Below are positions 16,085 to 20,921 of a DNA stretch of 22,312 nucleotides, piece by piece; within the stretch, counting starts at the first letter, position 1, and every line of letters begins with the position of its first letter. Under the pieces are notes generated by a model that saw only the letters and a program-made list of their open reading frames with translations, was not told where the DNA came from and did no database searches. Position numbers and translations under genes: made by a program. Where the stretch lies: contig DPAC01000104.1 in NCBI GenBank assembly GCA_003517675.1, forward strand, positions 1 through 22,312. Reading direction: 5' to 3'. This DNA is from Porphyromonadaceae bacterium. GTDB lineage: Bacteria > Bacteroidota > Bacteroidia > Bacteroidales > Dysgonomonadaceae.

Positions 16085-16124
16085 CCCTGCTGCCGTGCCC
16101 GCTTTACGGGGAGCGGCAGCAGGG
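16085..16124 (-). promoter_or_regulatory. Strong intergenic hairpin between tusA-like and mvhD-like genes
   Basis: Arms 16085-16095 (ccctgctgccg) and 16114-16124 (cggcagcaggg) are perfectly complementary over 11 bp. Inside them cccg and cggg (16098-16101 and 16107-16110) pair again around a five-base loop. In the direction of transcription (minus) no run of T follows, so it is not a standard intrinsic terminator. It could be an attenuator, an RNA-processing or stability element that sets the ratio of dsrE-tusA to hdr-qmo mRNA. Function is inference. Confidence 0.7.
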
Positions 16125-16148
16125 AGTGAAAGCCGGGTCAGTATAAAA

Positions 16149-16403
16149 TTAATCTTTGACCAGGAACAAACGGCTGAAGCTGTCTTCATCGTAAAAACCA
16201 AGATACTCATGCCCCACTTTCTCACACCAGCGCGGGATGTCGTTTTTCGTTCCTTCGTCGGCTGACAAGATTTCCATGATCTCGCCCGATTCAATTTCGC
16301 CGATGGCCTTTTTGGCCGCCAATAGCGGGCCGGGACAGGCTGTACCGCGTGCATCTACCGTTAAATTCGATTTCAATGCTTTTAATTCTTCTGTTGTCAT
16401 CAT
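16149..16403 (-). CDS. tusA: TusA-family sulfur carrier protein
   Basis: 84 residues, the usual TusA/SirA size. The signature ACPGPLLAAKKAI (22-34) carries the persulfide-bearing Cys23 in the CPxP motif, preceded by VDARG and followed by the beta-alpha-beta-beta fold (GEIMEILSADEGTKNDIPRW, then GHEYLGFYDEDSFSRLFLVKD). A second cysteine, C59, is in RWCEKVGHE. TusA proteins carry sulfane sulfur on this cysteine to partner enzymes, including sHdr and Dsr systems. It lies 95 bp before mvhD-like and 179 bp after the DsrE-like gene on the same strand, which makes a role in delivering or accepting sulfur at the HdrA/Qmo-like complex likely. The start could also be the next ATG at 16398-16400. Confidence 0.9.
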   Translation of the reverse strand: MMTTEELKALKSNLTVDARGTACPGPLLAAKKAIGEIESGEIMEILSADEGTKNDIPRWCEKVGHEYLGFYDEDSFSRLFLVKD

Positions 16404-16427
16404 TGTAAATGTTTGATAATTATTTGT

Positions 16428-16581
16428 ATAAGTTGTGAGCTGTAAGCTATAAGTCGTAAGCGGTAAGCTGTAAGTCGTAAGTTGTAAGCTATAAGCTATA
16501 AGTTGTAAGCTATAAGCTGTAAGTTGTAAGTTGTGAGTTGTAAGTTGTAAGCTGTAAGTTGTAAGCTATAAGCGGTAAGCT
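16428..16581. repeat. 22-unit 7-bp tandem repeat (consensus gtaagct)
   Basis: Twenty-two consecutive 7-bp units with no length change fill 16428-16581. Variants are gtaagct, gtaagtt, ataagct, ataagtt, gtaagtc, gtaagcg, ataagtc, ataagcg, gtgagct and gtgagtt: position 1 is g/a, position 3 a/g, position 6 c/t, and position 7 t/c/g; t2, a4 and g5 are fixed. On the transcribed (minus) strand the unit reads agcttac. It ends one base before the stop codon of the DsrE-like gene and fills most of the spacer before tusA. It is a minisatellite, not a CRISPR. Confidence 0.95.
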
Positions 16582-16582
16582 T

Positions 16583-17149
16583 TTAAATGAACCATTGCAT
16601 GCTGCTCTCGCCGGCATCGGCCACGAAGGTGGTAGCCCCTGCAAAACGAAGATTCGGATAATCAATCATCTCCTCCTTCTTAAATCCCATCAGGTTCATC
16701 GACATCTCGCAGACCGTGATTTCTATACCCAGTTCAGCTGCTTGATGAAACATTTCGTCCAGCGACAATACGTTCTGCTGTTTCATCAGCCGTTTGATCA
16801 TCACCCGTCCCATGCCGCACATATTCATGTTGGAGAGCTTCAGCTTGTTGCGTCCCTTGGGGAGCATCATGCCGAACATCTTCGCGATGAAATTCTTGCC
16901 CTTTGCTTTCTTCTTTGGGTCGCGCAGTGCGGAGAGTGACCAGAAAGAGAAGAAGAGCTTCACCTTTGAGTCCATCGCTGCGGCTGCCAGTGAGATGATC
17001 ATTGCCGCCAGGATCCTGTCCATGTCGCCCGAAACGATGGCGATGGAGAGCTGATCCTTCCGTGATTTTTCCAGACGGGTGGTTTTTGCCCTGAGCTTTT
17101 CCAACTCTTGCTGGAGTGCTTCCAGGGTGGGGGTGCTTGAATTTTCCAT
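16583..17149 (-). CDS. DsrE2-like sulfur-transfer protein (DsrE/DsrF family)
   Basis: 188 residues. Residues 6-32 are charged and helical, a probable short coiled coil. The DsrE/DsrF-like fold follows: LSIAIVSGDMDRILAAMIIS (34-53), KLFFSFWSLSALRD (64-77), NMCGMGR with C111 (109-115), ITVCEMSMNLMG with C147 (144-155) and a C-terminal FAGATTFVADAG (169-180). The FxSFWxLxALR segment is typical of the DsrE2 (COG2210-type) branch, which often neighbours tusA and rhodanese genes and is thought to bind sulfane sulfur on a cysteine. It is the first gene of the minus-strand cluster. A Shine-Dalgarno-like AAGGA lies just before the start. Acting with TusA as a sulfur relay is inferred from context. Confidence 0.82.
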   Translation of the reverse strand: MENSSTPTLEALQQELEKLRAKTTRLEKSRKDQLSIAIVSGDMDRILAAMIISLAAAAMDSKVKLFFSFWSLSALRDPKKKAKGKNFIAKMFGMMLPKGRNKLKLSNMNMCGMGRVMIKRLMKQQNVLSLDEMFHQAAELGIEITVCEMSMNLMGFKKEEMIDYPNLRFAGATTFVADAGESSMQWFI

Positions 17150-17183
17150 ATTTGTCCTTATAATTTTATGAATGAATCATGTG

Positions 17184-17191
17184 CAAATTAA
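17184..17191 (-). promoter_or_regulatory. Possible -7 element of the dsrE-tusA-hdr cluster
   Basis: The minus strand reads TTAATTTG, one mismatch from TAnnTTTG, 35 nt before the DsrE-like start codon. No good -33 partner was found, so activation by a regulator bound upstream is possible. Confidence 0.35.
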
Positions 17192-17242
17192 AGAAATAAT
17201 TCCTCAATATTTTTTTTTCGCCAAGTGCAGATTTTTACTTTA

Positions 17243-17277
17243 TTTTGTGAGATATGTCACATCTTTCTCTATCTTTG
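17243..17277 (+). promoter_or_regulatory. Promoter of the first Crp/Fnr gene
   Basis: A TTTG at 17244-17247 and TATCTTTG at 17270-17277 form a Bacteroidetes-type -33/-7 pair with a 22-bp spacer, slightly long. The predicted start site is near 17284, giving a leader of about 75 nt before the ATG at 17359. Confidence 0.55.
17246..17261. promoter_or_regulatory. CRP-type operator, perfect TGTGA-N6-TCACA
   Basis: Positions 17246-17250 read tgtga and 17257-17261 tcaca, separated by gatatg. This is a perfect CRP-class palindrome in the divergent region between the DsrE-like gene and the first Crp/Fnr gene. It lies within the latter's promoter, so its occupancy could repress the regulator gene and act on the hdr cluster in the other direction. 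Confidence 0.65.
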
Positions 17278-17358
17278 CAGGGTTGGCAGGTTAACCGGGT
17301 GAATTTCATCGCCTTCATTGGAGATCCGTTTTGAATCTGTTTTTAAATAGCAGCAGTA

Positions 17359-18036
17359 ATGAAAAATGAGTGTAACGATTGTGTCTGTGTCCTGAGATCA
17401 TTTGTTCAGATGAAGGATTGCCAGCTGGAGCTGCTGGATGGGAGCCATACGGTGGTTAAATTTAAAAGAGGAGATACCATCATCCGGCAGGGTGTCTTTT
17501 CGACCAATGTGATCTTCTTGCGCAAAGGGATGGCCAAGATTCATATTACCGGACCTGCCCGTGAGCAGATTGTGAAGTTGGTGAAAGCGCCCACCTACCT
17601 GGGACTCCCCACCACCTTTGGTGACAAGATCAACCAGTATAGCGTCACTGCCGTAACCGAGTCGGATGTCTGCTTCGTCGATATCGGGGCTTTCAAGAAA
17701 TTGCTGGCAGAGAACAACGACTTTTCTGCCTACATCCTGATGGAGCTCTCCAAGAGTGAACTGGAGGCTTACCGGCGCTGTGCCAACCGTACCCAGAAAC
17801 AGATAAGTGGGAATCTCGCCGATGTGCTGCTCGAGTTCTCAGAGCATCTCTTCGAATCAGATCAGTTTACGCTTCCGCTCTCTCAGTCGGATATCGGCAA
17901 CTGGGTGGATGCGGGCCGGGAGAGCATCAACCGTGCCCTCGCCGAGTTTATCCAGGATGGCATCATTCAGATGCAGGGGAGAGAGGTGAAGATTACCGAT
18001 AAAAAGATGTTGAAAATGATCAGCCAGAACGGTTGA
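17359..18036 (+). CDS. Crp/Fnr-family regulator with FNR-like cysteines and CRP-like recognition helix
   Basis: 225 residues: cyclic-nucleotide-binding-fold sensor (about 20-120), dimerisation helix (121-145) and C-terminal HTH (173-200). N-terminal cysteines C5, C8, C10 and C21 plus C105 in SDVCFVDIGAF match the layout of an FNR-type iron-sulfur sensor; C105 lines up with the central Cys122 of E. coli FNR. The recognition helix reads GRESINR (186-192); R187, E188 and R192 occupy the positions of R180, E181 and R185 in E. coli CRP, predicting TGTGA-type half sites, and such a site lies in its own promoter. It is divergent from the dsrE-tusA-hdr cluster and probably regulates it in response to oxygen, redox state or sulfur species. 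The ligand is not known. Confidence 0.85.
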   Translation: MKNECNDCVCVLRSFVQMKDCQLELLDGSHTVVKFKRGDTIIRQGVFSTNVIFLRKGMAKIHITGPAREQIVKLVKAPTYLGLPTTFGDKINQYSVTAVTESDVCFVDIGAFKKLLAENNDFSAYILMELSKSELEAYRRCANRTQKQISGNLADVLLEFSEHLFESDQFTLPLSQSDIGNWVDAGRESINRALAEFIQDGIIQMQGREVKITDKKMLKMISQNG

Positions 18037-18048
18037 TAGGGAAGGCAT

Positions 18049-18729
18049 TTATCCCAGCCGTTCTATCTTCTCCAGTTCCGCTCTGTTGAGAATGGTGATC
18101 CCCTTTCCTTCGAGGGCAATGATCCCGTCGCGCTCAAACTCCTTCAGCAGCTTGATGGCGCTTTCCGTGGCCACAGAGGCAAAATTGGCCAGGTCCTGAC
18201 GTGAGAGGTGGACAAAGATATCCTGTCCCGAGAAATCATCGCCGCTGAGATAGAGCAGTGCAGAGGCCAGCTTGCCGCGCATCTGCTTGTAGGTCATGTT
18301 CCCGATCACGGTGAGCAGCTGCCGTTCGTTCCGGTAGTTGCGTGAAGTGATCCGCATCGCGAACTCCGCATTGCGCAGCAGCAGTGTCCGCATCTTCTCC
18401 TTGTCGATCATACATACCAGGGTGTCGGTGAGCGCGACAGCCGAAGTGGCATGTATCGTCTCGCCAAAGAGAGACGAGAAAGCCAGGAAATCGCCCGCTT
18501 TCGCCAGTTGCAGGTTGAGCTGCTTGTCTCTTCCCGCCTGAAGATACACTTTTACCAGTCCGTCCATCACCAGAATAACATGCGTGGAGAAGGCGCCCTG
18601 TTTAAAGAGGTTCTCTCCTGCCAGGTAGGTGAGTTCTGTCTTGCCGGAGCTGATCAGCTCCAGCTCCTCCGGCTTCAGGTCACGGAAGCAGGCCACCATC
18701 TTTTCGCAATTCTTCATTTCGTTATCCAT
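18049..18729 (-). CDS. Second Crp/Fnr-family regulator
   Basis: 226 residues from the chosen ATG at 18727-18729. The open frame extends to 18798, but a -7 element (TATCTTTG on the minus strand, 18764-18771) lies within that extension and a GAGGGA ribosome-binding-like sequence precedes 18729, favouring the shorter start; 18750 is the other option. It has a cyclic-nucleotide-binding-fold sensor (about 20-120) and a HTH (174-201). The recognition helix SVATESAIKLLKEF differs from both CRP (RETVGR) and FNR (VETISR), so the target site should differ from that of the neighbouring regulator. Cysteines C8, C14 and C106 leave one short of a standard FNR set. It is convergent with the first regulator (12-bp gap) and divergent from the thioredoxin pair. 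Confidence 0.83.
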   Translation of the reverse strand: MDNEMKNCEKMVACFRDLKPEELELISSGKTELTYLAGENLFKQGAFSTHVILVMDGLVKVYLQAGRDKQLNLQLAKAGDFLAFSSLFGETIHATSAVALTDTLVCMIDKEKMRTLLLRNAEFAMRITSRNYRNERQLLTVIGNMTYKQMRGKLASALLYLSGDDFSGQDIFVHLSRQDLANFASVATESAIKLLKEFERDGIIALEGKGITILNRAELEKIERLG

Positions 18730-18763
18730 TTGTTGTCCCTCGCTTTGCATGATGAAATGTGGA

Positions 18764-18771
18764 CAAAGATA
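18764..18771 (-). promoter_or_regulatory. -7 element of the second Crp/Fnr gene
   Basis: The minus strand reads TATCTTTG, a full match to TAnnTTTG, about 35 nt before the ATG at 18729. It decides against the longest reading of the gene. A clear -33 element is not seen. Confidence 0.5.
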
Positions 18772-18858
18772 CCACCTTTTCCCGAAACTGATATCCATCA
18801 GCTGAATGACTGTTGCATTTCATTCTGAACCATGGAATCTGTCAGCCTCATTTTTTCG

Positions 18859-18886
18859 TTGTCCACAGCATTATCTCCTACCTTTG
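18859..18886 (+). promoter_or_regulatory. Promoter of the thioredoxin/reductase pair
   Basis: TACCTTTG at 18879-18886 fully matches the -7 element; a TTG at 18859-18861 lies 17 bp upstream as a weak -33. The predicted start is near 18893, giving a short leader before the ATG at 18921. Confidence 0.5.
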
Positions 18887-18920
18887 TATCCGGAAATTAA
18901 TCAATTAAACAAAAATAAAA

Positions 18921-19268
18921 ATGAAGTACTTAAGAACCAATATTCAGGAAATAGAAACTGCAGCCGAATTGCAGAAGATCATCAATGAGAACGAAAATGT
19001 GATGGTATGCTGCGGACGCATGGGGCCGATGTGTATCCCGGTGTATGAGATTATGGAAGAGCTGGAAGAAGAGCGTCCCGAAGTGAAATTTTATTCCATG
19101 GCATTCGACAGTCCCGAATCGGGTGTAATTAGGAATGCCCCGGAATGTCGCGGATTCATGGGATTGCCGTTCACCATGTACTATAAGAATGGGAAGGTGG
19201 CCAAGGCAACAACCAGCATTCAGACAATGGCGCAGGTAGAGGAGAATCTCAATCAGTATCTCTCTTAA
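18921..19268 (+). CDS. Atypical thioredoxin-like protein (MGPM in place of CGPC)
   Basis: 115 residues with a thioredoxin fold: helix, central strand ENVMVC (25-30), active-site helix, strand VKFYSMAFD (55-63), and the cis-proline loop GLPFTMYYKNGK (81-92, P83). The active-site region reads CCGRMGPMCIP (30-40). Aligning the G-P with the standard CGPC puts methionines at both active cysteines; the cysteines present are C30, C31, C38 and C76. The usual disulfide chemistry of CGPC is therefore not available in its normal place; a C31-C38 pair, a persulfide carrier role, or a different partner is possible. It starts a two-gene operon with the reductase-like gene 4 bp downstream, which implies that the two proteins act together. 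Confidence 0.83.
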   Translation: MKYLRTNIQEIETAAELQKIINENENVMVCCGRMGPMCIPVYEIMEELEEERPEVKFYSMAFDSPESGVIRNAPECRGFMGLPFTMYYKNGKVAKATTSIQTMAQVEENLNQYLS

Positions 19269-19272
19269 TGAA

Positions 19273-20202
19273 ATGGAAAAGATATATGATATAATGATTC
19301 TGGGTGCCGGTGCTGCAGGGCTCTCTGCCGGGATTTATACATCACGCGGAAAGCTCGACACGCTGATCCTGAGTGAAGGGGTGACCGGAGGACAGATGGT
19401 ACTGACGAATGAAATTGCCAACTATCCGGGTGTGGAGATGATCAAGGGGTATGAGCTGGCCGATATCATGAAGCGACAGGCAAAAAGTTTTGGCTGTACG
19501 CTCAAGACGAATGTCAAAATAGTGAAATACCGTTTGACGGAAGAGATCAAGGAGGTGGAGCTCGAAGACGGAAGAGTATTCCGATCCAGAGCCGTTATTC
19601 TTGCTCCCGGCGGGAAACCCCGTTCGCTCAATATTCCGGGCGAGAAAGAGTTTGAAGGAAGAGGCATTTCCTACTGTGCTACCTGTGACGCCGATTTCTT
19701 CCGGGATAAACGACTGATCGTGGTCGGGGGTGGAAATTCTGCCCTGGAAGAGGCGGTAACCCTTACGCATTTCGCATCGCAGGTCACCATCGTGCACCAG
19801 TTCGACCATTTTCAGGCGTTTGCACATGCCGTGGAAGAGGCGGAGCGCAATCCCAAAATCAGCTTTGTGATGGAGTCGGAGCTGCGTGCCTATCTGGGGA
19901 ACGGAACCCTGCAAAAAGTGCAGGTAGAGCAACTGAAAACCGGTGAGTTGACCTATCTGGAAACCGACGGCGTCTTTGTATTTATCGGCTACATACCCAA
20001 TACGGAGGCTTTTGAAGGGTTGGTCAAGACCAACGAGCGAGGTGAATTCGTCGTCGATCAGGAGATGAAAACCAGTCTGCCGGGTGTTTTCGCCGCGGGC
20101 GACTGTGTGGCGAAACGCTACCGCCAGGTGACGACTGCCGTGAGTGACGGTACAATCGCGGCCCTCAGCGCAATTGAATATATCCGCACAAAACGAGTAT
20201 AA
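19273..20202 (+). CDS. trxB: Thioredoxin reductase-like flavoprotein lacking NADPH 2'-phosphate arginines
   Basis: 309 residues, normal TrxB length. FAD site GAGAAG (11-16), redox-active CATC (135-138), pyridine-nucleotide Rossmann motif GGGNSA (152-157) and C-terminal FAD motif FAAGD (273-277) are intact. The segment that in E. coli TrxB reads HRRDxFRA and grips the NADPH 2'-phosphate reads HQFDHFQAF here (175-183), so all of those arginines are gone. The enzyme may use NADH, reduced ferredoxin or another donor. Its partner is the atypical thioredoxin encoded just upstream. Cytoplasmic. The assignment to the TrxB family is firm; the electron donor and the acceptor are open. Confidence 0.9.
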   Translation: MEKIYDIMILGAGAAGLSAGIYTSRGKLDTLILSEGVTGGQMVLTNEIANYPGVEMIKGYELADIMKRQAKSFGCTLKTNVKIVKYRLTEEIKEVELEDGRVFRSRAVILAPGGKPRSLNIPGEKEFEGRGISYCATCDADFFRDKRLIVVGGGNSALEEAVTLTHFASQVTIVHQFDHFQAFAHAVEEAERNPKISFVMESELRAYLGNGTLQKVQVEQLKTGELTYLETDGVFVFIGYIPNTEAFEGLVKTNERGEFVVDQEMKTSLPGVFAAGDCVAKRYRQVTTAVSDGTIAALSAIEYIRTKRV

Positions 20203-20278
20203 CAATATGCACCTTCGTATGGAAAGTAAAATAATCATTTAAAAAATAAAACCCCGGATATTTATTTTTGGGATCACA

Positions 20279-20368
20279 ATAAAAAAGAGGCCACCTCGAA
20301 CGAGAAGGCCCCTTTTGTGATGGTTAACGTGATATCAGCATTAAGGTAAAAAAGATTGTTTTAGGTTA
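20279..20368 (-). ncRNA. Candidate small RNA of about 90 nt
   Basis: A near-ideal minus-strand promoter (20375-20405) is followed about 90 nt later by an intrinsic terminator (20283-20316, then six T). The ends given are predictions: start about 7 nt after the -7 element, end in the T run. A five-codon reading frame (ATG at 20339-20341, stop at 20324-20326, peptide MLISR) lies just before the terminator and could be chance or a leader peptide. No known RNA family was recognised. It would run towards the 3' end of trxB on the opposite strand. Confidence 0.4.
20283..20316 (-). terminator. Intrinsic terminator, minus strand favoured
   Basis: Arms 20283-20298 and 20301-20316 pair along most of their length. 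On the plus strand positions 20288/20311 and 20294/20305 are A-C mismatches; on the minus strand both become G-U pairs, and the stem is followed by six T. It is therefore best read as a terminator for minus-strand RNA, although it may also stop trxB transcripts from the other side. Confidence 0.65.
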
Positions 20369-20374
20369 TCGATG

Positions 20375-20405
20375 CAAATATATAGGACTATTTTGAATAA
20401 GCAAA
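20375..20405 (-). promoter_or_regulatory. Strong minus-strand promoter with no gene downstream
   Basis: On the minus strand TTTG (20402-20405) is followed by a 19-bp spacer and TATATTTG (20375-20382). Both elements match the Bacteroidetes sigma-A consensus, with the same spacing as the rpsO promoter in this window. Confidence 0.6.
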
Positions 20406-20410
20406 ATAAA

Positions 20411-20447
20411 AAAACATATTATAAAACATAGTTTTACAATATGTTTT
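20411..20447. repeat. AT-rich palindrome
   Basis: Arms aaaacatatt (20411-20420) and aatatgtttt (20438-20447), then taaaac and gtttta (20422-20427 and 20431-20436), pair with a single mismatch at 20421/20437 and a three-base loop. In the minus reading the mismatch is a G-U pair and the stem is followed by a T-rich stretch. It could be a second terminator after rpsO or an operator just upstream of the minus-strand promoter. Confidence 0.6.
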
Positions 20448-20507
20448 CAAGAATAACCCCCTCTTTTTTCTGCTATCATACAGATCCTGAGTCGCTTACT
20501 GAAAAAT

Positions 20508-20543
20508 AAAAAGAGGATAGAACCTTGATGCTACCCTCTTTTT
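20508..20543 (-). terminator. rpsO terminator
   Basis: Thirteen-position stem (20508-20520 with 20531-20543), 10-base loop. The only non-Watson-Crick position is A-C on the plus strand and G-U on the minus strand, and the minus reading is followed by TTTTTATTTTT. It lies 21 bp after the rpsO stop codon. Confidence 0.85.
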
Positions 20544-20563
20544 TTCTTCTTTCTCTGAGAAAA

Positions 20564-20833
20564 TTATTTTCTGATACCCAATTCTTTGATGATTAAGCGA
20601 TATCTTTCGATATCTTTCTCAATCAGGTAATCAAGTAAACGACGACGTTTACCTACCAAAATTCTCAATGAACGTTCCGTGTTATAATCTTTTTTGTTTG
20701 ACTTCAGATGCTGAGTCAAATGCGAAATACGGTATGAAAACAATGCTATCTGCGCTTCTGGTGAGCCAGTATCAGTGTTAGACTTCCCGTGTTTGGCAAA
20801 GATTTCCTTCTTTTTTGCAGAATCTAAATACAT
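20564..20833 (-). CDS. rpsO: 30S ribosomal protein S15
   Basis: 89 residues, the standard S15 length. The family signature is plain: HGKSNTDTGSPEAQIALFSY (15-34), RISHLTQHLKSNKKDYNTER (35-54) and LRILVGKRRRLLDYLIEKD (56-74), ending KELGIRK. S15 binds 16S rRNA early in assembly of the small subunit platform. The gene stands alone on the minus strand with its own promoter (20877-20907) and terminator (20508-20543). The 43-nt predicted leader between the promoter and start is short; no autoregulatory S15-binding structure was recognised in it. Confidence 0.98.
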   Translation of the reverse strand: MYLDSAKKKEIFAKHGKSNTDTGSPEAQIALFSYRISHLTQHLKSNKKDYNTERSLRILVGKRRRLLDYLIEKDIERYRLIIKELGIRK

Positions 20834-20876
20834 ACTTGTTTTGTAATATATTGCTTGTATAAAAATATTTGGGATG

Positions 20877-20907
20877 CAAAGATACGCCTAATATTTTTAA
20901 ATACAAA
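20877..20907 (-). promoter_or_regulatory. rpsO promoter
   Basis: Minus strand: TTTG at 20904-20907, 19-bp spacer, TATCTTTG at 20877-20884. This is a full match to the Bacteroidetes -33/-7 consensus, with a predicted start near 20870. Confidence 0.75.
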
Positions 20908-20921
20908 CCCTTTTCTTTTTT

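Larger units (their letters stand above)
20203..20563. other. Gene-free region with minus-strand RNA signals
   Basis: No protein-coding gene was recognised in these 361 bp between convergent trxB and rpsO. It contains, from left to right, a terminator hairpin (20283-20316), a minus-strand promoter (20375-20405), an AT-rich palindrome (20411-20447) and the rpsO terminator (20508-20543). The separate entries describe each. Confidence 0.8.

Noticed and set aside
16428..16581. CRISPR array
   Set aside because: Units are 7 bp and contiguous with no spacers, and no cas gene is nearby.
9506..17149. Dissimilatory sulfate reduction (Qmo with APS reductase) or methanogen-type heterodisulfide reductase
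   Set aside because: No aprAB, dsrAB, sat or hdrB gene lies in the window, and the neighbours are sulfur carriers and sugar genes of a Bacteroidetes.
17289..17296. GGTTAACC palindrome in the leader of the first Crp/Fnr gene as a second operator
   Set aside because: Only 8 bp with no second copy or known match; chance is a sufficient explanation.
18730..18798. 23-residue N-terminal extension of the second Crp/Fnr regulator
   Set aside because: It contains a full -7 promoter element, and a better ribosome binding sequence precedes the ATG at 18729.
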